From NCBI RefSeq assembly GCF_007860015.1, contig NZ_SJPS01000002.1, positions 186,898-250,897 of the forward strand: a stretch of DNA of 64,000 nt, in the 5' to 3' direction. Shown one piece after another: positions 9,163-18,351 of the stretch. The DNA is from Bythopirellula polymerisocia (GTDB taxonomy: Bacteria > Planctomycetota > Planctomycetia > Pirellulales > Lacipirellulaceae). Below the pieces are notes generated by a model. It saw only the letters and a program-made list of their open reading frames with translations, was not told the DNA's origin and made no database searches. The translations under genes and the position numbers were made by a program. Each line of letters starts with the position of its first letter. The first letter of the stretch is position 1.

Positions 9163-11415
9163 TTACAGCCACAGACGGCTGGTGATTTGGTAGGTGGCCA
9201 GCGCCCCTACGTAGGCGAGCATTGTCATGTAGGTAAACGTAAACACAGGCCAACGCCAGCTGTTGGTCTCACGGCGAATTACTGCTAGGGTGGCAGCGCA
9301 TTGGGCACATAATGCAAAGAACACCATCAACGACAACGCCACCGGTAGATTATACACTCGCTCTCCGGTGTCGTCCCAGCGGGCGGCCTGCAAACGCTCC
9401 TGCAAGCGGGATTGGTCTCCTTCGCTTCCGACATCCAGATCGCTTCCCAAGTTGTAAATCACACCCAAAACTCCCATTACGACTTCACGGGCAGGGAACG
9501 AGGCAATCGCAGCACAACCGATCCGCCAGTCCCAACCAAGAGGCCTCACGGCAGGTTCGATGAATTGGCCGGCACGGCCCAGGAAGCTCTGCTGCTGATG
9601 CAGGCTGGCCGCGAGGTGATCGAGATTCTCCCGTTGGTCAAACTCGGCGAGTGACTGTTGGGCTCGGTCGTAGTCCGGAGTTCCTGGCTGGGTCGCGGTT
9701 GCTTGTGATTCCAATTCCGAGCGTTCGGCAGCAACCATTTCGGCTACCTGCGCTTCGTTACGAGGATAGTAGGCCAAAGCCCATACGACGATCGTGACGG
9801 CGAAGATAACCGTCCCGGCTCGCTGTAAGAAATCCCAGCCGCGCTCTTTCATCCGAAAGAAGACTGTCCGCAACGAAGGCAATTTGTAACTCGGAAGTTC
9901 CAATACGAAGGGGGGCGTTTCGCCGCGAAGGAGCGTTTTCTTCAGCAGCCACGCCACGACCACTGCCACGATGATTCCCACCAAATACATCGCCAGCAGG
10001 GTGAGTCCTCGCAGGCCGACGATGCCACCGAAATAGGTGTGGGCAGGGACAAACGCACCGATCAGAATCACATACACCGGAAGCCGGGCAGAGCAACTCA
10101 TCAGCGGAGCGATGAGGATTGTCGCCAGCCGATCGCGGCGGTTTTCAATCACCCGTGTGGCCATGATCCCCGGGACGGCACAAGCGAACGACGACAGCAA
10201 TGGGATGAACGATCTGCCGCTCAGACCCACGCCGGCCATGAGTCGATCCATCAGATACGCCGCGCGGGCCATATACCCACAGTCCTCCAATACGGCGATG
10301 AAGGCAAACAGAATAAGAATTTGAGGCAGAAAGATCACGACCGCTCCCACCCCACCAATGATGCCATCCACAATGAGCGAACGCAACGCTCCCTCTGGCA
10401 AAAGCGAACTCACCGAGTCGCCAAGCCAGCCCACGCCATCGTCGACCACATTCATAGCCGGTTCAGCTAGAACGAAGATCGAAGAGAACAATAAGGCCAT
10501 CACCGCCAACAAGACAAGTGTGCCCCACACTTTGTTCGTAAGAACGTGGTCGATGCCGTCACTCACGGTGAGATGCCGTTCGTCGGGGATGTGCACAATG
10601 CCATCGAGTATTTTGGCGACCCACTCATAGCGGGAAATTGCTTCGACGGCCGGCACGGGGAGTCCTTTCGCTGCCAATGACTGGCGAATCGCTGCAAGCT
10701 GCTCCCTTTGACCGGGTGTCTCACTGGGGAGGAGCTGATGTTCGAGGTATCCGTTGTTATCGAGGATTAGTCGTCCCACCAAGTAGCGCGGTAATGATTC
10801 GGCTCGATCCCGATTGAGCTCATTGGCGAGTTGATCGGCATGTTGACGGAATACCGGCGGAAAAGGGTCATGATCTGGCGGAGTACTTTGCGTAGCAGCT
10901 TTGATGAGAGCAGTTTTCAGTTCGTCGAGCCCTTGCCCTCGATTCGCCTGGATTGGGATGACAGGGACGCCGAGGCGTTCCGAGAGTGTCGCGACATCCA
11001 TTTCGATACCACGTTCCGCAGCAACGTCGACCATGTTGAGCGCAATCACCGTCGGCAACCCGCACGAAAGGACCTGGCTCACTAGATAGAGATTACGCTG
11101 CAGGTTGGCGGCGTCGATGATAGAGAGCACGATATCAGGAGGCGACATGCCACTCCCGCGACCCAAGAGCACGTCGACCGCCACCATCTCATCAGGTGAT
11201 CGTGGAGCCAGACTGTATGTGCCCGGAAGATCAATTATTTCGAAAGTTTGCTCAACATTTTTAAACCGCCCAACTTTTTTCTCTACGGTGACGCCTGGAT
11301 AGTTGCCCACACGTTGATTGATCCCCGCCAGTGCATTAAAAAGCGTCGACTTACCCGTATTGGGGTTGCCTACCAGGGCGATGCGGAGAGTCGAGAGTGA
11401 GACGGTCGAGGACAT
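9163..11415 (-). CDS. feoB: Ferrous iron transporter FeoB
   Basis: Inner-membrane Fe2+ importer with a cytoplasmic GTPase domain. G motifs are clear: GNPNTGKSTLFNAL (G1) near residue 16, DLPGTYSL (G3) near 62 and NMVD (G4) near 125. The GDI-like helical region precedes the membrane part, which begins near 300 (VWGTLVLLAVMALLFSSIF) and contains two Gate regions, one recognisable at SFACAVPGIMATR and the other near ASFPAREVVMGVLG. Length is 750 residues, full size. It sits 12 bases after the second feoA and is followed by the Cys-rich partner gene, a complete feoA-feoA-feoB-Cys arrangement. Fur control would be expected for this operon, but no Fur box could be defined. Confidence 0.96.
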   Translation of the reverse strand: MSSTVSLSTLRIALVGNPNTGKSTLFNALAGINQRVGNYPGVTVEKKVGRFKNVEQTFEIIDLPGTYSLAPRSPDEMVAVDVLLGRGSGMSPPDIVLSIIDAANLQRNLYLVSQVLSCGLPTVIALNMVDVAAERGIEMDVATLSERLGVPVIPIQANRGQGLDELKTALIKAATQSTPPDHDPFPPVFRQHADQLANELNRDRAESLPRYLVGRLILDNNGYLEHQLLPSETPGQREQLAAIRQSLAAKGLPVPAVEAISRYEWVAKILDGIVHIPDERHLTVSDGIDHVLTNKVWGTLVLLAVMALLFSSIFVLAEPAMNVVDDGVGWLGDSVSSLLPEGALRSLIVDGIIGGVGAVVIFLPQILILFAFIAVLEDCGYMARAAYLMDRLMAGVGLSGRSFIPLLSSFACAVPGIMATRVIENRRDRLATILIAPLMSCSARLPVYVILIGAFVPAHTYFGGIVGLRGLTLLAMYLVGIIVAVVVAWLLKKTLLRGETPPFVLELPSYKLPSLRTVFFRMKERGWDFLQRAGTVIFAVTIVVWALAYYPRNEAQVAEMVAAERSELESQATATQPGTPDYDRAQQSLAEFDQRENLDHLAASLHQQQSFLGRAGQFIEPAVRPLGWDWRIGCAAIASFPAREVVMGVLGVIYNLGSDLDVGSEGDQSRLQERLQAARWDDTGERVYNLPVALSLMVFFALCAQCAATLAVIRRETNSWRWPVFTFTYMTMLAYVGALATYQITSRLWL

Positions 11416-11427
11416 CTGGAGATCATA

Positions 11428-11655
11428 CTATGACAGCTGGATTTCGATCTGCTCTGCTTCCGTACGTCGCATGCAGAGTCGATAGCCTCGGAGTTCAAAT
11501 TCCAAGGGATCACCAAGTGGAGCAGCACCAACGAAACGGATCGCAACACCGGGCGTCACGCCCATCTCCAAGAGTCGCTGCGCGAGTTCACCTCCCCGGG
11601 CGATCTGAACTACCTGGGCCGACTGACCGCGGTCAAGCTGTGCCAGCGTCGTCAT
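11428..11655 (-). CDS. feoA: FeoA domain protein (second copy)
   Basis: A 75-residue SH3-like FeoA domain: LAQLDRGQSAQVVQIARGG, then ELAQRLLEMGVTPGVAIRFV, and a final strand-rich part GYRLCMRRTEAEQIEI. FeoA proteins bind the cytoplasmic side of FeoB and are needed for Fe2+ uptake. The ATG at 11655 overlaps the stop of the preceding feoA as ATGA, indicating translational coupling. The two FeoA copies differ clearly in sequence, so this is an old duplication or a specialised heteromeric pair rather than a recent copy. Confidence 0.88.
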   Translation of the reverse strand: MTTLAQLDRGQSAQVVQIARGGELAQRLLEMGVTPGVAIRFVGAAPLGDPLEFELRGYRLCMRRTEAEQIEIQLS

Positions 11656-11918
11656 CCAGCTTGCCTGGTGGTTGTTAGCGGTGTGACCATCACACGCAAG
11701 AGTTCGTCTCCACGGACGCACAGCTTCGTGCCATTGATCCGCAGTATGCAGGTGCTTCCCGGCCGTAACATTTCCAGCAGCGCGCCCTCATGGATGCCAA
11801 GCTCGCTGAGATGTCGTACAAGCTCTGTGGAACCGACCAGAGAGTGCACGGTTGCCTGCTGACCTGACCGGAGCATACCGAGGGTAATCAAAGGCTCTAT
11901 GTTTTCGACATGAGGCAT
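11652..11918 (-). CDS. feoA: FeoA domain protein (first copy)
   Basis: An 88-residue FeoA-like protein and first gene of the feo operon. After a short leader (MPHVENIEPLITLGML) comes the SH3-like core: GQQATVHSLVGSTELVRHL, SELGIHEGALLEMLRPG and the closing strands NGTKLCVRGDELLRVMV. The start at 11918 was chosen over an upstream in-frame start at 11951 because PHVENIEP is where the compact protein begins. The stop overlaps the next feoA start by four bases. Expected role is FeoB modulation; the need for two copies is unknown. Confidence 0.86.
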   Translation of the reverse strand: MPHVENIEPLITLGMLRSGQQATVHSLVGSTELVRHLSELGIHEGALLEMLRPGSTCILRINGTKLCVRGDELLRVMVTPLTTTRQAG

Positions 11919-12028
11919 AGCGACAAATCCGCTAGTGAGACTGGGTATCAATATCTACCTACGATTCTAGCGGCAATTTCTCAGACTAGCAACAGGGAGG
12001 GCGGGAGGATTTATCTGGAATTATCGCC

Positions 12029-13501
12029 TCAGCGATCCTTGAGTGCCGCCACCAATTCCATCAAGACCTGCTTGGCATCACCGAAGAGCATCAAGCAGTT
12101 GTCAGCTGCAAAAAGTGGGTTGGGAATACCTGCGAAACCAGGGCTAAGGCTCCGTTTCACCACTATCACCGTACGGGCATCTCCGACATTGAGAATCGGC
12201 ATTCCCGCAATCGGGCTTGAAGGATCGGTATTCGCCACGGGGTTAACGACGTCGTTCGCACCGATCACAATTGCTGCGTCGCATTGAGAAAATGTCGGGT
12301 TGATTTCGTCCATTTCCTTGAGTTGGTCATAGGGAACATCGGCTTCGGCGAGCAGTACATTCATATGGCCAGGCATGCGGCCTGCGACCGGATGAATCGC
12401 GTATTCGACGGTTACCCCCTCAGATTCAAGCAATGTGGCCATTTCACGGACTATGTGCTGGGCCTGGGCGACAGCCAAGCCGTAGCCCGGCACCACGACG
12501 ACACGTTGCACTCCGTCGAGCAGCATGGCCACCTCTTCGGGAGAGGTACTCTTGATCTTGCCGGCGTAGACCTCGTCGTCACTTGGGCCGTCAGCACTCG
12601 GTTCAAATTTGGCAAACAGCACATTGAGAAGCGAACGATTCATCGCCTTACACATGATATTTGTGAGGATAATCCCCGAGGCCCCGACGAGTGCCCCAGC
12701 CACGATCAGCACATTGTTATTGATGACGAATCCGGCAGCCGAGGCTGCCAACCCCGAGTAGCTGTTCAAGAGTGCAATCACCACGGGCATGTCGGCACCT
12801 CCGATTGGAGTGACCAGGAACACCCCTAACACTAGTGCTATCGTCGTTAGCAGAAAATATTCCCAAGCTGATCCATCCATCATGTTGAGGCACAGGATTA
12901 ATGTGACGGCAATCAAGACGGCATTGATAATTTGATGCCCAGGGAGGCTGAATGGCTTTTTGAACTGCGAAAGTTCTTGCAACTTGCCAGCGGCTACTAG
13001 GGATCCGGTAAAGGTGACCGAACCAATTAGTCCCGCCAGCCCCGCAGCGAGTCCCGCCACCGCAATATTTCCCGATGTGGGGGCACTGCGTAAGACTTCA
13101 GCCCCCGCGACCAATACAGAGGCAATGCCGCCAAAGCCGTTGAACAACGCCACCAATTGTGGCATTTGAGTCATCTGGACGGTGTTGGCAAACCAGGTTC
13201 CCGCCGCCGTTCCGACGGCTATGCCTGCGATCGCCACTGGCCAACTTACTTGGCCTCCGACCAGAGTGACCAAAACGGCAATAAGCATGCCAGCGGCTCC
13301 GAGCAGATTCCCCCGGACGGCGGTCCTCGGGTGGGTCAGCCCCTTGATGCCCATGATAAATAGCACAGAGGCGACTAAATATCCCAGGTTGGAAAACTCG
13401 GACAAAGAGGCTACTTCAGCTACCTTTTCGGCAGCCTTGGCAACTGGCTTTTCGAGCCCTTGCTCGGCCATCACAAACTGTTTCAGCAAGATGTCAAACA
13501 C
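12029..13501 (-). CDS. pntB: NAD(P) transhydrogenase subunit beta (PntB)
   Basis: Membrane and NADP(H)-binding subunit of the proton-translocating transhydrogenase, which uses the proton gradient to make NADPH from NADH. The 490-residue protein has an N-terminal set of about nine membrane helices (for example LGYLVASVLFIMGIKGL and GLAAGLAGLIGSVTF), then the soluble dIII domain with the nucleotide motif VVVVPGYGLAVAQAQH near 340, the HPVAGRMPGHMNVLLAEADVPY-type segment, and KRSLSPGFAGIPNPLF near the C terminus, all hallmarks of PntB. It lies 28 bases after pntAb, last in a three-gene operon. Confidence 0.96.
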   Translation of the reverse strand: MFDILLKQFVMAEQGLEKPVAKAAEKVAEVASLSEFSNLGYLVASVLFIMGIKGLTHPRTAVRGNLLGAAGMLIAVLVTLVGGQVSWPVAIAGIAVGTAAGTWFANTVQMTQMPQLVALFNGFGGIASVLVAGAEVLRSAPTSGNIAVAGLAAGLAGLIGSVTFTGSLVAAGKLQELSQFKKPFSLPGHQIINAVLIAVTLILCLNMMDGSAWEYFLLTTIALVLGVFLVTPIGGADMPVVIALLNSYSGLAASAAGFVINNNVLIVAGALVGASGIILTNIMCKAMNRSLLNVLFAKFEPSADGPSDDEVYAGKIKSTSPEEVAMLLDGVQRVVVVPGYGLAVAQAQHIVREMATLLESEGVTVEYAIHPVAGRMPGHMNVLLAEADVPYDQLKEMDEINPTFSQCDAAIVIGANDVVNPVANTDPSSPIAGMPILNVGDARTVIVVKRSLSPGFAGIPNPLFAADNCLMLFGDAKQVLMELVAALKDR

Positions 13502-13529
13502 TAGAGTGCGCCCTTAGCTTGGGTAGGAG

Positions 13530-13799
13530 TTACTTCTTTTTCTTGAACATCGCCAGCATGCGGTGAGTGACCAGGAATCCGCCGATGACATTAGTCGTCG
13601 CAAATACGATCGCCAGGAATCCTAGCATGCCTCCCAGGAATCCTTCGCCTGCAAGCAGAGCCCCCACGAGGGTGATGCCGCTAATGGCGTTCGAGCCACT
13701 CATGAGAGGAGTATGCAGTGTCGGCGGAACCTTAGTAATGACTTCGACGCCAACAAAGACCGCGAGAACAAAGATGGTAAGTCCGGTGATGATATCCAT
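13530..13799 (-). CDS. pntAb: NAD(P) transhydrogenase subunit alpha part 2 (PntAb)
   Basis: An 89-residue membrane subunit with three hydrophobic helices (DIITGLTIFVLAVFVGVEVI, then ISGITLVGALLAGEG and FLAIVFATTNVIGGFLV) and a basic tail MFKKKK. It corresponds to the C-terminal membrane part of E. coli PntA, encoded separately in bacteria with split alpha subunits such as Rhodospirillum. The ATG at 13799 precedes DIITGL, the normal start; a longer frame to 13892 adds a non-homologous leader. Spacing to pntB is 30 bases. Confidence 0.93.
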   Translation of the reverse strand: MDIITGLTIFVLAVFVGVEVITKVPPTLHTPLMSGSNAISGITLVGALLAGEGFLGGMLGFLAIVFATTNVIGGFLVTHRMLAMFKKKK

Positions 13800-13896
13800 A
13801 GCGGAATAGTTGTAAGTGGCTAGTGGTTGGTGTTGTTTGTCTACATCCGGCGAACTGAGAGTGTTAGCGACCGGAGTACCTCTTGTTAGCAAATCG

Positions 13897-15105
13897 CTAT
13901 GATTCGCTCGCCAAGTGATCTACGGGAGGTGATGCTGGTGGTAATACGAGCGGCTCTTGACCTAACATGCCGCGCAGACGACTGTTTTGGACTTGGCCAT
14001 CCTTGGCAACCAGCGTGTCGCGGATGATTTCATCTTTTTGATCCATTTCCAGTTCTCCTGCCTTGGTCATAAGCAGGAGGAAAGTGACCAAATTCTTGGC
14101 GTACATTTGGCTGGCATGTTGGGGGACTCCGGCGGGGAGATTGGTGGGGCCAAGAATGGTCACACCGTGCTCTACCACTGTCTGGTCCGGCTGCGAAAGG
14201 CAACAATTACCGCCTCGTTCGGCTGCCAGGTCTACGATCACCGAGCCCGGTCGCATTCGCTTGACCGCATCCTCGGTGATCAACAAAGGCGATGGTCGGC
14301 CGGGAATAGCAGCCGTGCTGATGCACACATCGCAATCGGCGATCACATCGGCCAGTTGTTCCTGTTGTCGGCGGACTTGGTCTTCACTGAGTTCCTTGGC
14401 GTAGCCCCCTTTGTCTTCGGAACCGGCAGTGTCGAGATTCAGTTCGACAAATTTTGCTCCTAGGCTTTCGATCTGCTCTTTCACCACGGGCCGTACGTCG
14501 TAGGCCTGCACGATGGCACCCAAACGACGGGACGAAGCGATTGCCTGTAGTCCTGCCACTCCTGCGCCAATGACTAAAACTTTTGAAGCGACGAGAGTAC
14601 CCGCAGCAGTCATGAGCATGGGAAACATCTTCGGCAAGTGATCGGCGGCCTTCAATACAGATTTGTACCCCGCAATGGTCGCCATCGACGAAAGCACGTC
14701 CATGCTCTGTGCACGCGTAATGCGCGGGATCAGTTCCATCGCAAACACTATCGCGCCGCGCTCGGCCAATTCTTGGATCGCTTGGGGTTTGCCGAGAGGA
14801 TCGCAACATCCTACAAGGACTTGGTCACGACGGATAAGGTCTAAATCTGCACGACCAGCCTCAGGATTGGCACCCAGACAACGGACTTGCAAGATAACGT
14901 CTGACTGGGAATATGCCGCCTGGCGATCGGGAACAATTTCCGCACCCTTGGCTTGGTAATCGGCGTCTGGGAAACCGGCGGCCACTCCGGCCCCTGTTTC
15001 AATAATCACTTGCCAGCCTGCCTTTATAAGGGGTGCAAGCAGGTCAGGCACCAGCGCCACACGATTTTCGCCTGGGTACGTTTCTCGGAGGACAGCAACT
15101 TTCAT
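13897..15105 (-). CDS. pntAa: NAD(P) transhydrogenase subunit alpha part 1 (PntAa)
   Basis: NAD(H)-binding soluble subunit (dI) of the transhydrogenase, 402 residues, related to alanine dehydrogenase. It starts MKVAVLRETYPGENRVALVP, the family N terminus. The Rossmann motif VLVIGAGVAGLQAIASSRRLGA lies around residue 175, followed by YDVRPVVKEQIESLGAKF. The RQQEQLADVIADCDVCISTA segment carries the mobile loop region. The protein ends in a Pro-rich tail (VLPPASPPV) where fused PntA proteins would continue into membrane helices, which confirms the split-subunit form. First gene of the pntAa-pntAb-pntB operon. Confidence 0.95.
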   Translation of the reverse strand: MKVAVLRETYPGENRVALVPDLLAPLIKAGWQVIIETGAGVAAGFPDADYQAKGAEIVPDRQAAYSQSDVILQVRCLGANPEAGRADLDLIRRDQVLVGCCDPLGKPQAIQELAERGAIVFAMELIPRITRAQSMDVLSSMATIAGYKSVLKAADHLPKMFPMLMTAAGTLVASKVLVIGAGVAGLQAIASSRRLGAIVQAYDVRPVVKEQIESLGAKFVELNLDTAGSEDKGGYAKELSEDQVRRQQEQLADVIADCDVCISTAAIPGRPSPLLITEDAVKRMRPGSVIVDLAAERGGNCCLSQPDQTVVEHGVTILGPTNLPAGVPQHASQMYAKNLVTFLLLMTKAGELEMDQKDEIIRDTLVAKDGQVQNSRLRGMLGQEPLVLPPASPPVDHLASES

Positions 15106-15345
15106 AGTGACTCTGGGGTGGCAAGTCGGAGGCGATGGATTTTAAATCAGCCGCGGTAAGTTAGCATGCGGTTTTTGCATCGCAAAAGGAACATGTTGCT
15201 AGCGCTATGCGGCTGAATATACACTTTGCTGGTTGGCCGATTGTGGCACAAATCCGTCTCTTTCAACAGTAGCATACTGCGTAGCTATCCCATTTTATCC
15301 AGCGGAACCACATTCTCCAAATCATGCGAGAGGGATTTTGTGGTA

Positions 15346-16944
15346 TCAATGGGGCCGTACCGACAGCATATCGCCAAGGTTGGGACCAGCAATTGGAAAT
15401 GAAAAATGGGCAACCACGATGGGCTCTGATAGTCCTGAAAGTGCGGGGATTTTCGAGGACGGGTCGCTCACGATACTGCCAACGACCCCAAGTTGTGTCC
15501 CAAGATGAGGAGAATCACCTCCCAAGAGTACAGAAATCGACGCTCCCATTTCTCCCAATTTCACATGGGCTAGCGAACCAGCAGCGGTCTTCTCAACACG
15601 CTCAACACTTCCGGTCAGCACAATTCCCGGTGAGGGTCGGGACACAAACTCCCACCATGGTCCAGCGATCTGCGGAAGATCTGCTAGGACATCGGGACTG
15701 GAAAAAGTAGTTTCCAACAATTCCTGGGCTTCGGCGACATGATCGGCATCCTCGGCAGAATGTCCGGGCTGGTTCATGAACGAGCACTTGTCGGCGAGCC
15801 GACAGAGGGAGATGTACGCGTGTCCCATGCGGGACTTATCTGATTGAGCCGCGAGATCTCCCGCGATAAGATCCGGCGCGGCTTGAGAGGCGACAGATAA
15901 CAGCTGACTAAACTCCTCGCCATCAACCATTTCGAATCGTGGGCCGTTGTAAGCTGGCACTTCCGCAGTAGCCGGCTGGACTTCGGGATCGGCCACTAAG
16001 GGTGGCGTCGCTTGCTCATCTTTGGACGGCAAGGGTTCGGAACGGTTTAGTGCAAGAGTCTCTGCATTCTCCTCAAGACTCGAAGTTGGAGATTGCATCG
16101 AGGGAGGCAAAATGAATTGGGGCAAGTAGTTTGCCAGATGGGCCATATCTGCTGCGGGGCCCTTGATCCACAACAAGGCATACAGCCCCAGAGGGATCCC
16201 AACGACGCCCAGACTAGCACTGAGCATTGTCCGAGAGAGACTGCGGTTTTTCTTCTTACGGGGACTTGATGTTTGAGTGGTATTGATCACCATTTCCGGT
16301 GAGGTAGGCTGCACGAGATTAGCTGTAGTAGCATCGGCAGACGTACTTATGGTCGATTCAGCGGAAACGAACTCGAACTCTTCAGTTTCTGCCGCCGACA
16401 ATGGGCCCGTTGAGGGCTCCAACTCAGGCTCAACCTGCGGTTCAAGGTCTTCGTGGGGAAAGGAGAAGTCTTTGAGTTCGTCGATACTCTTATTTTCCAG
16501 CTTGAATTCTGTTTCGCAGGATAGTTGAGGATCGTCGCCGGTAGAATCTTCTACCATCTCGCTCGGCGCAGTATCTGAAATGGCTCGTTTGAGCCGAGCT
16601 TCCCAGTCGGAGAGCGTGGCATTCAGGTCGGGATCAATGCTCTCCGGCATTTTCGGTTGAAACTGATAAGGTTCTTCTTCATCTGATTCAACGGGTTCAT
16701 CCACCGCTGCGCAGAAGTCTGTCTGCTTGCCTTCTAGGGGTTTCGCGGCCCATTCGACAACCTCGCTGGAGGTATTCCGTTCGTTCGCTGGTATCAATTC
16801 GGCAGTGGGGATGGAAAACTGTACTGCTTCCATCAAAGGGAACTCTTCACCACAACGAGGGCAACGGGCCTCGTCACTAAGCGTCGCTTCTTCAGGCAAC
16901 GCCAGTTGAGTAGTACAGCCAGGACAGGTGGCCAGTTTCGCCAT
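15346..16944 (-). CDS. Zinc-ribbon single-pass membrane protein, function unknown
   Basis: A 532-residue protein with an N-terminal zinc ribbon (CPGC at 8-11 and CPRC at 28-31), then about 200 acidic, probably disordered residues. A basic stretch (RKKKNRSLSR) leads into one membrane helix near 245-265 (TMLSASLGVVGIPLGLYALL). A C-terminal globular extracytoplasmic domain (about 330-532) contains SLCRLADKCSF and GPWWEFVSRPSPGIVLTG. This order, a cytoplasmic zinc finger, disordered linker, membrane helix and external domain, recurs in planctomycete proteins of unknown function. It is monocistronic, with a 200-base gap to the oxidoreductase gene. No catalytic motif seen. Confidence 0.7.
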   Translation of the reverse strand: MAKLATCPGCTTQLALPEEATLSDEARCPRCGEEFPLMEAVQFSIPTAELIPANERNTSSEVVEWAAKPLEGKQTDFCAAVDEPVESDEEEPYQFQPKMPESIDPDLNATLSDWEARLKRAISDTAPSEMVEDSTGDDPQLSCETEFKLENKSIDELKDFSFPHEDLEPQVEPELEPSTGPLSAAETEEFEFVSAESTISTSADATTANLVQPTSPEMVINTTQTSSPRKKKNRSLSRTMLSASLGVVGIPLGLYALLWIKGPAADMAHLANYLPQFILPPSMQSPTSSLEENAETLALNRSEPLPSKDEQATPPLVADPEVQPATAEVPAYNGPRFEMVDGEEFSQLLSVASQAAPDLIAGDLAAQSDKSRMGHAYISLCRLADKCSFMNQPGHSAEDADHVAEAQELLETTFSSPDVLADLPQIAGPWWEFVSRPSPGIVLTGSVERVEKTAAGSLAHVKLGEMGASISVLLGGDSPHLGTQLGVVGSIVSDPSSKIPALSGLSEPIVVAHFSFPIAGPNLGDMLSVRPH

Positions 16945-17147
16945 GAACGTGATTCCTCAGGACTCTACCAATTCGCTAAGTTGAATGCAGCCTCATTCGT
17001 GCGATACCGTCAATTTTACGGCAATACCGCCTCCAATGCAGCAGGAATCGCGATGAAAGCGAGGAAGGATTTTCCTTCTGCCAGCACATGCGGTGAATGC
17101 GGGGGGATTGTAGCGGTTGCTTCGATTCGAAAGGAGTCGAAAGCCAC

Positions 17148-18299
17148 TCAATATTCCACGGCGGTCCACTGCTTCTTGCGGCCGCTCTTGAGCACCGCAT
17201 CGCAAATCGCGATCTCATTGTGGCCATCAATGAAAGTGGCAAAGTCGCCCCCTGCCCTCTTGCCAGCAATGAATCCGTACACATTGCGGAACAGATTCTT
17301 CGGCCCATCGGGATAGGCCTCGTTGTGCCCGCCTGGGTAGTGAGCATACTCGCGGGCCGCAGGATAGAGCAGGCTGGGATCCTTCATGATCGTCTGATTC
17401 GGTCCGTCGCGACGGCCCACCCACAATTCGTTGGGCCGTTCCTGGTTCCAAGACAAGGCACTGTTGCTTCCATCAATCTCAAAGTAGAGCCGGTTCTTTC
17501 GCCCTGCAGCACATTGGTTAACAGTAAGAACGCCGTGCATGCCCGAATCGAATTCCAAGAGTATCGATGCATAATCCTCGGTACTGATCGGTACTTCTTC
17601 CATATCTTCGGGTTGAAGTACTTTGCCGGCGTAAGTCTCGACTTCCACCTTGGGGCGCTTCCGCGAGGGATGAATCGTGACCAGATCGGCCATCACTTTT
17701 ACGATTTTTTGTCCAGTAATGAACTGGATCAGATCACACCAGTGGGAACCGATATCAGCCACGGCCCGGGAGTCGCCACTCATCTCGGGCACCAATCGCC
17801 AGTTCCAATCAGTTTCTTTAAGCAACCAATCCTGCAGATAGGAACCGTGAACGGCAAGGATTCTCCCGACTTCGTCCGATGCCTGACACATCAACCGGGC
17901 CTGCTGCACGAGAGGCATATAGCGGTAGTTAAAGTCGATCGCATGCACAACCCCGGCGGCTTCTGCGAGCTTTACCAGTTCCCTCGACTCAGTAGAATTC
18001 ATCGCCAGCGGTTTTTCGGAGATCACATGCTTGCCGGCTGCGAGGATGTCGCGATTCACTTCGAAGTGGAGATGGTTGGGAGTGCAGTTGTGCACGACTT
18101 GAATATCGGGATCGGCAAGCAACTGGTGGTAGTCACTGTACGCTTTAGGAATCGATAATTCGTCGGCCTTCGCTTGGGCAAGAGCCGTGTCGCGTTCCGC
18201 AACTGCCGCGACTTGGACGTATCCAAGACGACGCAGAGCTTCGACGTGTGCGGGGCCAATGAATCCCGTGCCGATGATGCCAGCCTTGATTTGATTCAT
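17148..18299 (-). CDS. Gfo/Idh/MocA-family oxidoreductase
   Basis: A 383-residue NAD(P)-dependent dehydrogenase of the sugar or inositol type. The Rossmann motif GIIGTGFIGPAHVEALRRLG lies near residue 8, the EKP motif (ISEKPLAMN) near 95-103, and the central DIGSHWCDLIQF segment provides the usual catalytic His region. The C-terminal part is the alpha/beta GFO domain. Substrates in this family are sugars, inositols or amino sugars; none can be assigned here. It lies 52 bases downstream of a second family member, and the two are probably an operon acting on related substrates. Planctomycetes carry many such paralogues. Confidence 0.88.
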   Translation of the reverse strand: MNQIKAGIIGTGFIGPAHVEALRRLGYVQVAAVAERDTALAQAKADELSIPKAYSDYHQLLADPDIQVVHNCTPNHLHFEVNRDILAAGKHVISEKPLAMNSTESRELVKLAEAAGVVHAIDFNYRYMPLVQQARLMCQASDEVGRILAVHGSYLQDWLLKETDWNWRLVPEMSGDSRAVADIGSHWCDLIQFITGQKIVKVMADLVTIHPSRKRPKVEVETYAGKVLQPEDMEEVPISTEDYASILLEFDSGMHGVLTVNQCAAGRKNRLYFEIDGSNSALSWNQERPNELWVGRRDGPNQTIMKDPSLLYPAAREYAHYPGGHNEAYPDGPKNLFRNVYGFIAGKRAGGDFATFIDGHNEIAICDAVLKSGRKKQWTAVEY

Positions 18300-18351
18300 T
18301 TCTTTACTCGGTTAGATATTGGTTAAGAGAAGCTTTACGTGGCCGCAAGGT

